Positions 55,577-64,000 of a stretch of 64,000 nt of DNA are shown in pieces. The notes under the pieces were generated by a model. That model saw nothing but the letters and a program-made list of their open reading frames with translations, ran no database searches and was not told the origin of the DNA. The stretch's first letter is position 1. Every line of letters starts with the position of its first letter. The position numbers and the translations under genes are program-made. Origin of the DNA: Shouchella xiaoxiensis (GTDB lineage Bacteria; Bacillota; Bacilli; Bacillales; Bacillaceae_D); contig NZ_JAFBCV010000001.1 of assembly GCF_016907895.1 (NCBI RefSeq), positions 558,001 to 622,000 on the forward strand. Reading direction: 5' to 3'.

Positions 55577-56911
55577 GTGAATACGTTTTTTCGCGGTGTT
55601 CTGCTACTGAGTGCAGCTGCTTTTGTGGGTGAATGTCTTGAATTTGTGATTAATGTCGTGTTGGCGAGACAGCTTGGAGATGAAGCGTTTGGTCTTTATA
55701 TGGCGATCCTACCAACAATGTTATTCGTCGTAGTATTAGCAAGTATTGAACTACCTGTTTCAATTTCGAAGCTAGTTGCTGAAAAAGAGGAACAGTATCA
55801 TTGGGGTGTCCTCTATAATGCCTTGAAACTGGCGCTTGTTTGTGCGCTATCAGTCATGGGACTTGCTTTGATCATTCTTCCCCAATTAAGTGTTCTATCT
55901 AATTACCATATTGGAGTAAGATGGATGCTTGTTCTGCTTATCCCAGTCGTAACGTTTTCTTCTGTTGCCCGTGGTTACTTAATGGGTGCGCAACTAACAT
56001 CAAAAATAGCAATTGCAAATATTTTAAAACGAACCGCTCAGCTTGGAGGATTATTAATTGTTTTTTATCTATTTTCATTTACAAGTGATTTAGCGATATT
56101 TATGGCGTTACTAGCTTTAAAGTTAAGTGAACTGCTCGTTTTATTTTATTTAGTCGTTGTCTTTATTCGAAAAATTCACCAGACGAAAAAAAGAGTCCCA
56201 CAGAAGAAAGTCAACCAGCGCGAGATTCAAAAAAAATTACTCGCGGTTTCCGTACCAACAACAGGGTTGCGTATATTTCATTCGATCACTTTTGCGGTTA
56301 AGCCATTTTTAATTACAACCGCTTTAACAAACGCTGGGATGCTTGAGAGCGTTGCAATGGTTCAATACGGAAAACTAGCAGGAATAGCCTTTACAATTGG
56401 CTTTTTTCCAGCCTTTATAGCGCACGCCCTTCTCGTTGTTCTCATTCCAATTGTTGCTGATGCCTATGCCAAGAGACAGTATGGTGTGTTGCATTATTAC
56501 CTTCGCTTATCTTTGTTGATTACGTTTTGCTATGGTGCTCCAATCGTGCTATTGTTCTACTTTTTTGCGGATCCAATTACAACGCTGTTTTTTGGACCAT
56601 CTCCAGCAGCTGATTATTTACAGGTGCTTATACCATACTTCTTATTCCACTACTGTGCCATCCCGCTTCAGGCATACTTAATTGGAATTGGGCTAGTTAA
56701 AGATGCATTTCTTCATTCATTCTATGCGACGGTCGTATCGTTTTGCTTAATGATTGCACTTGGTTCAATGCCTAGTCTACAGATGAATGGTATTATATTA
56801 GGAATGAATATGAGTGCCGTTTTATTAACCTTGCTTCATTACATTACGATCTGCAAAAAATTAAAGCTAAATGTGTTGATGCAGCCGGGTGAAAGCTGGT
56901 TGTTCCGCTAA
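55577..56911 (+). CDS. MOP-superfamily polysaccharide flippase, SpoVB/YkvU-like
   Basis: The 444-residue protein has about twelve membrane helices. The N-terminus (FFRGVLLLSAAAFVGECLEF, then VLARQLGDEAFGLYM) is typical of the SpoVB group of lipid-linked oligosaccharide flippases. Its length matches B. subtilis YkvU rather than the longer SpoVB. Members move envelope or spore-cortex precursors; the cargo is unproven. The GTG at 55577 follows AAAGGAGAG. A terminator follows directly. Confidence 0.8.
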   Translation: MNTFFRGVLLLSAAAFVGECLEFVINVVLARQLGDEAFGLYMAILPTMLFVVVLASIELPVSISKLVAEKEEQYHWGVLYNALKLALVCALSVMGLALIILPQLSVLSNYHIGVRWMLVLLIPVVTFSSVARGYLMGAQLTSKIAIANILKRTAQLGGLLIVFYLFSFTSDLAIFMALLALKLSELLVLFYLVVVFIRKIHQTKKRVPQKKVNQREIQKKLLAVSVPTTGLRIFHSITFAVKPFLITTALTNAGMLESVAMVQYGKLAGIAFTIGFFPAFIAHALLVVLIPIVADAYAKRQYGVLHYYLRLSLLITFCYGAPIVLLFYFFADPITTLFFGPSPAADYLQVLIPYFLFHYCAIPLQAYLIGIGLVKDAFLHSFYATVVSFCLMIALGSMPSLQMNGIILGMNMSAVLLTLLHYITICKKLKLNVLMQPGESWLFR

Positions 56912-56913
56912 AT

Positions 56914-56950
56914 AAAAAGGAGAGTGGCTCACGAGCCACTCTCCTTTTTT
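56914..56950. terminator. Bidirectional terminator
   Basis: AAAAAGGAGAGTGGCTC pairs with GAGCCACTCTCCTTTTT between convergent genes. Confidence 0.92.
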
Positions 56951-58561
56951 TCACCAAGGCGCAATCGCGCTATCTGTCCTTGACTCGGTTCCACCGATAT
57001 ACGATTGTTTATCAGCATCATACCAAATGATTTGACCTCTACCAAAGGGCATTGAATCATTTGCAATAACAATTTGATGACCTCTACGTGCCAAACCTTC
57101 TGCGATATGCCTCGGGAAATTTGGTTCAAGCATGACTTTCTTACCTTCCATCCACTGCCAGCGAGGAGAATCAAGCGCTGCTTGGGGGTGTAAATGAAAG
57201 TCAACTGTATTCATCACAACTTGAACATGACCCTGTGGCTGCATAAAACCACCCATAACGCCAAACGGACCGATTGGCGCACCGTTTTTTGTTAAAAAGC
57301 CTGGAATGATCGTATGAAACGTACGCTTATTTGGTTCCAATCGATTGTCATGTTCCGGGTGAAGTGAGAAATTATGTCCTCTGTTTTGTAAGGCGATACC
57401 TGTTCCTGGCACAACTAATCCAGAACCAAAGCCCATGTAATTCGACTGGATGAATGATACCATATTTCCTTCATCATCAGCAGTAGATAGGTAGACCGTC
57501 CCACTAGAAAGCGGTTTACCTGCGACGGGCTCAAGTGCTTCTTCTTGAATTAATTTCACTCTCTCTGAAGCATAGGTTTCACTCAATAGATCAGCTGTGT
57601 TGACACTCATTTTAGTTTCCTCTGTAATGTAATTCAGCCCATCAGCAAATGCCAGTTTAATCGCTTCAATTTGTTTATGGTATGTATCGATTGTTTCTTT
57701 TTCACCAATTGGAAGCTTATTTAGCAGAGAGAGTGCTTGTAAGGCAATTAAGCCTTGTCCGTTGGGTGGTATTTCCCAAACATCATAGCCTTTGTAGTTT
57801 ACATGAATCGGCTTAACCCATTCTGGCTTGTAAGCAGCCAAATCTGATTTTGCCAGAAAACCGTTGTAGTTAGAGCTAAATTCGCCAATCTTTTCTGCTA
57901 AATTGCCTGTATAGAAGGAAGTAGCTCTTGTCTCCCCAATCTCTCTTAGCGTGTCGGCATGAGCTTGCGAACGCCAAATATCTCCAGCTTGCGGGGCTGT
58001 CCCGTTAGGCGCGAACGTATCAAACCAGCTTGCGAATTCTTCAGCTGTATGGTTCTCTTTAAAGCGTTTAAAACTTGTTTGCCATTGTCTCGCAATTGTA
58101 GACGTAATGGCAAAGCCCTCTTCGGCATAAGTTATTGCCGGCTTCAGCACTTCTAATAATGGCAATTTTCCAAACCGCTCTGATAAAGCTGCCCACGAAG
58201 CAGGAGCACCTGGAACGGTTACAGGAATAAAACCAGAACTCGGCATTGAGTCGAAGCCACGCTCTTTCACTTTTTCAATGCTAATAGATGCTGGTGCTGG
58301 ACCACTTCCGTTTAAGCCATGTAGCTCATCGTTTATCCAAACTAATGCAAAGGCATCGCCGCCAATGCCGTTCGAGCAAGGTTCGACAACCGTCAAGCAA
58401 GCGGCGGTTGCAATGGCTGCATCAACAGCATTTCCTCCTTGTTTTAATATATCTAAGCCTGCTTGAGCAGCGAGAGGTTGGGATGTAGCAACCATGCCTT
58501 TTTTTGCGTAAACAGGCTGTCTCGTTGAAGGATAAGGATGATAGTGTGGGTCAAAATTCAT
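56951..58561 (-). CDS. Gamma-glutamyltransferase family protein
   Basis: The 536-residue Ntn-hydrolase precursor should cleave itself before Thr355 (GTVYLSTAD) into large and small subunits. Family blocks include LDILKQGGNAVDAAIATA, CSNGIGGDAFALV and SNYMGFGSGLVVPGTG. No signal peptide is seen (MNFDPHYHPYPSTRQPVYA), so it resembles the cytoplasmic YwrD-type enzymes rather than secreted GGT or CapD. It may act on glutathione-like or gamma-glutamyl compounds. ATG 58561 follows AAAGGAGGA. Confidence 0.9.
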   Translation of the reverse strand: MNFDPHYHPYPSTRQPVYAKKGMVATSQPLAAQAGLDILKQGGNAVDAAIATAACLTVVEPCSNGIGGDAFALVWINDELHGLNGSGPAPASISIEKVKERGFDSMPSSGFIPVTVPGAPASWAALSERFGKLPLLEVLKPAITYAEEGFAITSTIARQWQTSFKRFKENHTAEEFASWFDTFAPNGTAPQAGDIWRSQAHADTLREIGETRATSFYTGNLAEKIGEFSSNYNGFLAKSDLAAYKPEWVKPIHVNYKGYDVWEIPPNGQGLIALQALSLLNKLPIGEKETIDTYHKQIEAIKLAFADGLNYITEETKMSVNTADLLSETYASERVKLIQEEALEPVAGKPLSSGTVYLSTADDEGNMVSFIQSNYMGFGSGLVVPGTGIALQNRGHNFSLHPEHDNRLEPNKRTFHTIIPGFLTKNGAPIGPFGVMGGFMQPQGHVQVVMNTVDFHLHPQAALDSPRWQWMEGKKVMLEPNFPRHIAEGLARRGHQIVIANDSMPFGRGQIIWYDADKQSYIGGTESRTDSAIAPW

Positions 58562-58682
58562 GGTGATTCCTCCTTTTTCTTTTATTGTAACATGTCAGAT
58601 TAATTGATAATAACAAATACTTAAACGAAACAAGTGATGGAGTAGATTTACTAAGCTTGGGGAAGCTAATAGTAATTCTTTG

Positions 58683-58711
58683 TTGACTAATTTGTATATA
58701 CAGGTTATGAT
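58683..58711 (+). promoter_or_regulatory. SigmaA promoter of treP
   Basis: TTGACT and TATGAT are separated by exactly 17 bases. A TreR-type operator fills the spacer, so a bound repressor would block RNA polymerase. Confidence 0.85.
58692..58703 (+). promoter_or_regulatory. TreR operator 1
   Basis: TTGTATATACAG, one base from the palindrome TTGTATATACAA, lies between the -35 and -10 of the treP promoter. Confidence 0.8.
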
Positions 58712-58728
58712 CGATGCGTAATCATAAG

Positions 58729-58740
58729 TTGTATATACAA
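58729..58740 (+). promoter_or_regulatory. TreR operator 2
   Basis: A perfect TTGTATATACAA palindrome lies just downstream of the treP promoter, 37 bases from operator 1. Confidence 0.85.
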
Positions 58741-58761
58741 ATTAACTATACGAAACAAAGA

Positions 58762-58782
58762 AGCGTTTTGAAAACGCTCGCA
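58762..58782 (+). promoter_or_regulatory. Candidate catabolite-responsive element
   Basis: AGCGTTTT-G-AAAACGCT (58762-58778) is a perfect inverted repeat. Overlapping it, TGAAAACGCTCGCA (58769-58782) matches the cre consensus TGWNANCGNTNWCA except at one W position. It lies directly before the treP ribosome site, so CcpA could act as a roadblock. Confidence 0.65.
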
Positions 58783-58796
58783 AAGGAGGAAGCGAA

Positions 58797-60227
58797 ATGG
58801 CGGTTAATTATAAAAAGTCTGCTGAGCAAATTTTAAGCGCAATAGGCGGCGAAGAGAACATTTCATCTGCAACCCATTGTGTAACGAGACTTCGTCTAAT
58901 TTTAAATGATGAAGAAAAAGTCGATACAAAAGCATTAGAATCGCTTGATGTTGTTAAAGGAACGTTTTCAGCAAATGGTCAGTTTCAGATTATTTTAGGG
59001 AACGGTGTAGTCGATAAAGTTTATAAAGAAATGATGGCGTTAACTGGTCGCGAGGAAGAAAGTAAAGACGATGTGAAAGAAGCGGCTGCGAAAAAAGGAA
59101 ACCCGTTACAACGAGCGATTAAAGTATTGGCGGATGTGTTTATTCCCATCCTGCCGGCAATTGTAACAGCTGGTTTATTAATGGGTTTAAATAATGTCTT
59201 AACAGGTGCTGATATTTTTTACGACAATGCATCAATTATTGATGTCCATCCACAGTGGACTGATTTTGCAGATATCATCCAAGTTATCGCCAGTACCGCC
59301 TTTACCTTCTTACCAGCTTTAATTGGTTGGTCGGCCGTGAAGCGGTTTGGGGGGAGTCCACTTCTCGGTATTGTACTCGGCTTAATCTTAGTCAACCCAG
59401 ATTTATTAAGCGCTTGGAATTATGGAAGTGCACGTGAAGCAGGAGAGATTCCTGTCTGGAATTTATTTGGCTTGGAAATTCAACAATTAGGTTATCAGGG
59501 ACAAGTCCTGCCTGTATTCGTTGCATCGATTATTTTAGCGAAAATAGAAGTGTTCTTGCGTAAGCGCATTCCAGATGCCTTACACTTGCTGACAGTAGCG
59601 CCGATTGCGCTCCTTATCACAAGCTTCTTGACGTTTATTGCGATTGGCCCTTTAACATTCGCGATCGGTAACGGAATTGCTGATGGATTTATCTGGTTGT
59701 TTGGCGCAGTGCCAGCAATTGCAGGTTTCTTATATGGAATTATTTATGGACCGCTTGTTATTACAGGGATGCACCATACATTCTTGGCGGTAGATTTACA
59801 GTTAACAACTGGTGGCGCAGGTGGTACCTTCTTATGGCCGATCTTAGCGCTATCCAATATTGCTCAAGGGTCTGCAGCGTTTGCGATGTACTTCGTTCTT
59901 AAAAATAAGAACTTAAAAGGCCTTGCCAGTACGTCTGGTTTATCAGCTTGGCTCGGTATTACAGAACCGGCATTGTTCGGTGTGAACCTTCGTTTCCGCT
60001 TTCCGTTCTTAGCGGCAATCATTAGCTCCGGAATAGCTGGAATGTTTATTTCGATTCAAAACGTGCTAGCCACGAGTGTTGGCGTAGGTGGTGTACCTGG
60101 AATTGTTTCAATTCAGCCAGGCAGCTGGGGCGCGTTCGCAATTGGTATGGCAATCGTTATTTTACTGCCATTCATAATCACTTTCCTTTACGGAAAAATT
60201 CGTAACCCGAAAAGTTTGCATGAATAA
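58797..60227 (+). CDS. treP: PTS trehalose transporter, EIIBC component
   Basis: The 476-residue protein imports and phosphorylates trehalose to trehalose-6-phosphate. The N-terminal EIIB domain has phospho-acceptor Cys28 (SSATHCVTRLRL). EIIC follows with about ten membrane segments and the substrate-side block GITEPALFGVNLRFRFPF. There is no EIIA domain, so phosphate must come from a glucose-type EIIA elsewhere. ATG 58797 follows AAAGGAGGA. A terminator follows, and treC has its own promoter. Confidence 0.93.
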   Translation: MAVNYKKSAEQILSAIGGEENISSATHCVTRLRLILNDEEKVDTKALESLDVVKGTFSANGQFQIILGNGVVDKVYKEMMALTGREEESKDDVKEAAAKKGNPLQRAIKVLADVFIPILPAIVTAGLLMGLNNVLTGADIFYDNASIIDVHPQWTDFADIIQVIASTAFTFLPALIGWSAVKRFGGSPLLGIVLGLILVNPDLLSAWNYGSAREAGEIPVWNLFGLEIQQLGYQGQVLPVFVASIILAKIEVFLRKRIPDALHLLTVAPIALLITSFLTFIAIGPLTFAIGNGIADGFIWLFGAVPAIAGFLYGIIYGPLVITGMHHTFLAVDLQLTTGGAGGTFLWPILALSNIAQGSAAFAMYFVLKNKNLKGLASTSGLSAWLGITEPALFGVNLRFRFPFLAAIISSGIAGMFISIQNVLATSVGVGGVPGIVSIQPGSWGAFAIGMAIVILLPFIITFLYGKIRNPKSLHE

Positions 60228-60230
60228 ATA

Positions 60231-60258
60231 AAAAAGGGCTGCCTTGGCAGTCCTTTTT
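60231..60258 (+). terminator. Terminator between treP and treC
   Basis: AAAAAGGGCTGCC pairs with GGCAGTCCTTTTT around TT. Its T run adjoins the treC -35 element, so partial readthrough is likely. Confidence 0.8.
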
Positions 60259-60288
60259 TTGAACTTGTATATACAAGTATGTTAAGCT
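60259..60288 (+). promoter_or_regulatory. treC promoter with TreR operator 3
   Basis: TTGAAC (60259-60264) is a possible -35, with a weak TAAGCT 18 bases later. The perfect 16-base palindrome ACTTGTATATACAAGT (60263-60278) begins at its end, giving a third TreR site. Confidence 0.7.
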
Positions 60289-60321
60289 ATAGCTAAGTAG
60301 AAATAGAGAGGATGACTTGAA

Positions 60322-61992
60322 ATGGAATGGTGGAGAAAAAGCACGGTCTATCAAATCTATCCAAAAAGCTTTAATGACACGACTGGTAACGGTGTTGGTG
60401 ATTTGGAAGGAATTATAGAGAAGCTTGATTACTTAAAAAATCTCGGAATTGATGTTATCTGGTTAACGCCTGTCTACGCCTCACCACAGAATGATAATGG
60501 TTATGACATTGCTAATTATTATGCAATTCATGAGGAATACGGGACAATGGCAGATTTTGATCGGCTATTAGAAGAGACCCATAAGCGTGGCATGAAGTTA
60601 ATTATGGACCTAGTTGTAAACCATACATCGACTGAACATGCTTGGTTTCAGAACGCGAAGCTTAGCAAAGGCGCGACCTATCGCGATTTTTATATTTGGA
60701 AAGATGCTCGAGGTGGAGATATACCGACGAACTGGCAATCTAAGTTTGGTGGATCAGCTTGGGAGTGGAACGAAGCGACAGAAGATTACTACCTTCATTT
60801 ATTTGATGTAACCCAAGCTGATTTAAATTGGGAAAATGAAGAGTTACGGAAGCATGTTTACGAAATGATGCACTATTGGTTTGAAAAAGGGATAGATGGT
60901 TTCCGCTTAGATGTCATCAATTTAATTTCGAAAGACCAAGACTTCCCAGATGATGATGGTACAGTAGCACCTGGTGATGGGCGTAAATTTTATACAGATG
61001 GACCACGCGTACATGAATTTTTAAATGAAATGAATCAAGAAGTGTTAGCTAAATACGATAGCATGACGGTTGGTGAGATGTCGTCAACGACCATTGAAGA
61101 TTGTATTCGTTATTCCAATCCGAAAAATCAAGAGCTTTCGATGACATTTAATTTTCATCACTTAAAAGTCGATTATCTAAATGGTGATAAATGGACGGTT
61201 GCGGACTTTGATTTTCAGCAGTTAAAAGCGATTTTGAGTGAGTGGCAAGTTCGTATGAATGAAGGTGGAGGCTGGAACGCGTTATTCTGGTGTAACCATG
61301 ATCAGCCGCGTGTTGTAAGTCGCTATGGCAATGACACGACCTTCCATAAGGAATCGGCTAAGATGTTGGCAGCAACAGTTCACTTAATGCAAGGAACGCC
61401 GTATGTTTATCAAGGTGAAGAATTTGGGATGACAAATCCAGGCTTTACGACGATTGATCAATACCGTGATGTGGAATCATTAAACATGTACGAGCAGTTA
61501 CAAAAAGAAGGGAAATCGGAAGAAGAGGTCCTAGCCATTCTACGTCAAAAGTCACGAGATAATGCACGTACGCCGGTACAGTGGAATGCGACAGATCAGG
61601 CTGGCTTCACGAGTGGAACACCTTGGATTGAAGTTGCGGCAAACTATAAAGACATTAATGCTGAGCAAGCACTTGAAGATCCGCAATCGATCTTTTATTT
61701 TTATCAAAAATTAATTGAGCTAAGAAAGACTTATCAAGTCATAACTGATGGAAACTATACGCTGTTAACTCCTGATGATTCCCATGTTTTTGCGTATTTA
61801 CGTGATAATGGAAAGGAACAACTTCTCGTGATCTCTAACTTTTATGGTGAGAAAGCAGACTTTATTTGTCCAGATTCTATGGTATCGTTAGAAGCGAGAC
61901 AGTTAATCGGAAATTACAAGCAAGACCGTACGTTAACTCGTTCATTCGCGCTTGAACCGTATGAAACTGTGGCATTCTATTTGAAAAAGTAG
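60322..61992 (+). CDS. treC: Alpha,alpha-phosphotrehalase
   Basis: The 556-residue GH13 enzyme cleaves trehalose-6-phosphate to glucose and glucose-6-phosphate in the cytoplasm. It shows the GH13 conserved regions: DLVVNHTS (residues 96-103), GFRLDVIN with nucleophile Asp197, GEMSS with acid Glu252 and NHDQPR around 325. Length and the TreP/TreR neighbours separate it from oligo-1,6-glucosidase, which it closely resembles. ATG 60322 follows AGAGAGGATG. B. subtilis calls this gene treA. Confidence 0.93.
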   Translation: MEWWRKSTVYQIYPKSFNDTTGNGVGDLEGIIEKLDYLKNLGIDVIWLTPVYASPQNDNGYDIANYYAIHEEYGTMADFDRLLEETHKRGMKLIMDLVVNHTSTEHAWFQNAKLSKGATYRDFYIWKDARGGDIPTNWQSKFGGSAWEWNEATEDYYLHLFDVTQADLNWENEELRKHVYEMMHYWFEKGIDGFRLDVINLISKDQDFPDDDGTVAPGDGRKFYTDGPRVHEFLNEMNQEVLAKYDSMTVGEMSSTTIEDCIRYSNPKNQELSMTFNFHHLKVDYLNGDKWTVADFDFQQLKAILSEWQVRMNEGGGWNALFWCNHDQPRVVSRYGNDTTFHKESAKMLAATVHLMQGTPYVYQGEEFGMTNPGFTTIDQYRDVESLNMYEQLQKEGKSEEEVLAILRQKSRDNARTPVQWNATDQAGFTSGTPWIEVAANYKDINAEQALEDPQSIFYFYQKLIELRKTYQVITDGNYTLLTPDDSHVFAYLRDNGKEQLLVISNFYGEKADFICPDSMVSLEARQLIGNYKQDRTLTRSFALEPYETVAFYLKK

Positions 61993-62002
61993 GTCGATAC
62001 AA

Positions 62003-62719
62003 GTGAAGAGTAAGTTTCAGTCTATTTATCAACAGCTTGTGAAAGAAATTGGTGCAGGGCGCTATGTTGCTGGAGAGACGCTTCCTTCAGAACATGAGCT
62101 AACGGTTGCTTTTAATGCATCGAGAGAAACAATCCGAAAAGCGTTGAATCTCTTGTCTGAACATGGTTATATCCAGAAGATCCAAGGAAAAGGGTCTGTT
62201 GTACTCGACGTGGGCCGACTTGACTTTCCAGTATCAGGCGTAACGAGTTTTCAAGAATTAAACCAGGCGTTAGGTATTCAAGCTGAAACAGAAGTCATTT
62301 ATTTTGAAGAGCTTTCTGCAGATCAGGATATGGCTACTAAATTAGAGATATCAGAAGGAGAGCCAGTTTTTTCTGTTGCACGTGTGCGAACGATTGATGG
62401 TGAACGAATTATTCTTGATAAAGATTTATTTTCAGGTGCATCCATTCCAGGTTTAACGAAAGAACAAAGTAAAGGTAGCATCTATCGTTTTATTGAAGAA
62501 GATTTAGGTTTATCTATTAGTTTCGCAAAAAAAGAAATTGTGGTGGAAACGGCTTCTGCGGAAGACGTGGCGTCTTTAGATGTTGAGCAAGGTCATTATA
62601 TTGTTGTTGTACGAAGCTTTACTTATCTTGATGATGCGACCTTATTCCAGTATTCCGAATCAAGACACCGTCCAGATCGTTTCCGCTTTGTAGATTTTGC
62701 TCGAAGAAATAAAATCTGA
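62003..62719 (+). CDS. treR: GntR-family repressor of trehalose genes
   Basis: The 238-residue protein has an N-terminal winged helix (ETLPSEHELTVAFNASRETIRKAL region, about residues 5-70, ending IQKIQGKGSVV) and a UTRA effector domain. TreR binds trehalose-6-phosphate, which releases it from TTGTATATACAA-type operators; three such sites lie upstream. GTG 62003 starts 11 bases after the treC stop with only a weak ribosome site (AGG), implying coupling to treC. Confidence 0.92.
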   Translation: MKSKFQSIYQQLVKEIGAGRYVAGETLPSEHELTVAFNASRETIRKALNLLSEHGYIQKIQGKGSVVLDVGRLDFPVSGVTSFQELNQALGIQAETEVIYFEELSADQDMATKLEISEGEPVFSVARVRTIDGERIILDKDLFSGASIPGLTKEQSKGSIYRFIEEDLGLSISFAKKEIVVETASAEDVASLDVEQGHYIVVVRSFTYLDDATLFQYSESRHRPDRFRFVDFARRNKI

Positions 62720-62801
62720 TCTGAGCGTAATGGTTTTATTCCCCTTCATAATCGCTTATACTGAAGGCAATACTCATACAAAAAATGGGGAGTGAATGTT
62801 C

Positions 62802-63287
62802 ATGTCGGTTTATGACTATACGGTTAAAACGAGCAAGGGTGAGGATTTTTCATTAGCAACGTATGAAGGCGATGTGCTCTTAATCGTTAATACGGCTACA
62901 AAATGTGGGTTTGCGTCACAGTTTGATGGACTAGAACAATTGCATCAATCTTACAAAGATGATGGACTCCGCGTTATGGGTTTCCCAAGCAATCAATTTA
63001 TGAATCAAGAACCAACGTCGGATGACGAAATGGAAAACGTCTGCAAAGTTAACTTTGGTGTTTCCTTTCCTTTATTTGCAAAAACAGATGTTAAAGGCAA
63101 ACATGCCGATCCACTTTACAAACATTTAAAAAGTGAAAAAAAGGGAACAATAGGGGAAGAGATTAAATGGAACTTCACAAAGTTTCTTGTTAATCGAAAA
63201 GGTGAAGTGATTGAGCGCTATGCTCCCCAAACGAAACCAAAACAAATTGAAGATGATATAAAAAATGCTTTAAACCAACAGGCTTAG
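62802..63287 (+). CDS. Glutathione peroxidase-family thiol peroxidase
   Basis: The 161-residue protein has peroxidatic Cys35 (TATKCGFASQ), Gln65 (FPSNQF) and Trp in IKWNFTKFLV, the GPx catalytic triad. The Cys often found in FPCNQF is Ser here; Cys80 (NVCKVNFGVSFP) may serve as the resolving residue. Members with this layout usually use thioredoxin rather than glutathione. ATG 62802 is eight bases after GGGGAGTG. The B. subtilis homologue is BsaA. Confidence 0.92.
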   Translation: MSVYDYTVKTSKGEDFSLATYEGDVLLIVNTATKCGFASQFDGLEQLHQSYKDDGLRVMGFPSNQFMNQEPTSDDEMENVCKVNFGVSFPLFAKTDVKGKHADPLYKHLKSEKKGTIGEEIKWNFTKFLVNRKGEVIERYAPQTKPKQIEDDIKNALNQQA

Positions 63288-63290
63288 CCG

Positions 63291-63326
63291 AAAAACTGTG
63301 TAGCGATAGGCTACACAGTTTTTTTT
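63291..63326 (+). terminator. Rho-independent terminator after the peroxidase gene
   Basis: AAAAACTGTGTAGC pairs with GCTACACAGTTTTT around GATAG, followed by T. Confidence 0.9.
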
Positions 63327-63341
63327 AGGAGGAACGCGTTG

Positions 63342-64000
63342 ATGATGTCACAGACATTAAAAAACGAGGCTCAGCAGTACCTTGCTCAGTATTATGAAGA
63401 GAATGGTTTGGACGGTGTTGAACAACGCATCAGAGCTGTTTTAAAAGAAATTAATGAAACGGGTACTTATGTTCAAACAACGGACGAACTAACATACGGT
63501 GCAAAAGTGGCATGGCGCAACAGCAATCGTTGCATTGGGCGTTTGTTCTGGGAACGAATGCACGTCATCGATGAACGAGAAGCAACCACAGCTGAAGAGA
63601 TCGTTCATGGGTTATTTAGGCATTTAGAATTTGCCACGAATGAAGGGAAGATTCGGCCAACGCTTACGGTTTTTGAACAGGGCTCACGCATTCGAATTTG
63701 GAACCACCAATTAATCCGCTACGCTGGCTATGAAGTAGGTCATTCTATTGTCGGTGATCCTGCATCAGTTGCTTTGACGAAAAAGTGCATGGAGCTAGGT
63801 TGGGAAGGTGCTGGAACTGATTTTGACATCCTTCCCATTGTCCTTTCCATTGATGACAAAAGACCTGAATGGTTTGAAATTCCAAAAAAATATGTGAAGG
63901 AAGTCGAGTTAACGCATCCTCAATACCCCGAATTCGATCAGCTACAGTTAAAGTGGTATGGCGTTCCAATTATATCTGATATGCGCTTAGAAATTGGAGG
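63342..64000 (+). CDS. nos: Bacterial nitric oxide synthase oxygenase (5' part)
   Basis: About 219 codons are present; the rest lies outside the window. The haem-ligand Cys64 is in the NOS signature WRNSNRCIGRLFW. Further family blocks are GKIRPTLTVFEQG, NHQLIRYAGYE and WYGVPIISDMRLEIGG. Bacterial NOS makes NO from arginine with borrowed reductases and protects against oxidative stress and antibiotics in Bacillus. ATG 63342 is nine bases after AGGAGG, just past the peroxidase terminator. Confidence 0.95.
   Translation, partial: MMSQTLKNEAQQYLAQYYEENGLDGVEQRIRAVLKEINETGTYVQTTDELTYGAKVAWRNSNRCIGRLFWERMHVIDEREATTAEEIVHGLFRHLEFATNEGKIRPTLTVFEQGSRIRIWNHQLIRYAGYEVGHSIVGDPASVALTKKCMELGWEGAGTDFDILPIVLSIDDKRPEWFEIPKKYVKEVELTHPQYPEFDQLQLKWYGVPIISDMRLEIG

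Overview
The window looks like a chromosomal segment of a low-GC, endospore-forming Bacillaceae bacterium, probably of the alkaliphile/halotolerant type. The evidence is a sigY-yxlCDEFG-type ECF sigma operon, GlpP antiterminator control of glpD, a YhcN/YlaJ-type lipoprotein, KinB/KinE-like orphan histidine kinases, an appDFABC-ordered peptide importer, TreR/cre-controlled trehalose genes and bacterial nitric oxide synthase. GTG and TTG starts with strong AGGAGG-like sites are common. No rRNA, tRNA, CRISPR array, prophage or insertion sequence was recognised. Gene names are borrowed from Bacillus subtilis by resemblance. No database search was possible.

Layout. 1-4.5 kb: a damaged methyltransferase, a tandem DUF2294 (MpsC-like) protein, a small CxxC protein, an HD phosphohydrolase, a patatin-like lipase and a YhcN-type lipoprotein. 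4.5-14 kb: tldE-tldD, an alpha/beta hydrolase, a LysR regulator, serS, a VanW lipoprotein, a GNAT gene broken by one stop codon, and a luciferase-like oxidoreductase. 14-17 kb: the sigY operon with a candidate autoregulatory ECF promoter. 17-25.4 kb: a PAS histidine kinase, a methyltransferase, a YeeE/YedE thiosulfate-type transporter, small ORFs, a HAD phosphatase, a lipid kinase and a 602-residue membrane protein of unknown function. 25.6-31.3 kb: an App/Dpp-type oligopeptide ABC importer. 31-37 kb: a second HD protein, a histidine phosphatase, a chemotaxis receptor, a MATE pump and proC. 37-40.5 kb: a phosphonate/phosphate-type importer, phnD-phnC-phnE-phnE, transcribed leftward. 41-49.8 kb: a HelD-like helicase, a GDSL hydrolase, a possible glycosyltransferase-like protein, a heterodimeric YfiBC-like ABC exporter and a second orphan kinase. 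49.8-55.5 kb: a glpK pseudogene, yueD, glpD with an antiterminator leader, glpP and an AGCS amino-acid carrier. 55.5-64 kb: a SpoVB/YkvU-like flippase, gamma-glutamyltransferase, treP-treC-treR, glutathione peroxidase and the 5' part of nos.

The clearest multigene logic is in three places. GlpP, encoded just after glpD, probably controls the glpD leader terminator, although the adjacent glpK is decayed. TreR, the last gene of the tre cluster, probably binds three TTGTATATACAA-type sites that overlap the treP and treC promoters. SigY probably transcribes its own operon. Three genes are visibly decaying (methyltransferase, GNAT, glpK). I did not find a convincing new multigene system. The best candidates for undescribed biology are the 602-residue membrane protein, the 247-residue DxD protein and several very small membrane ORFs.
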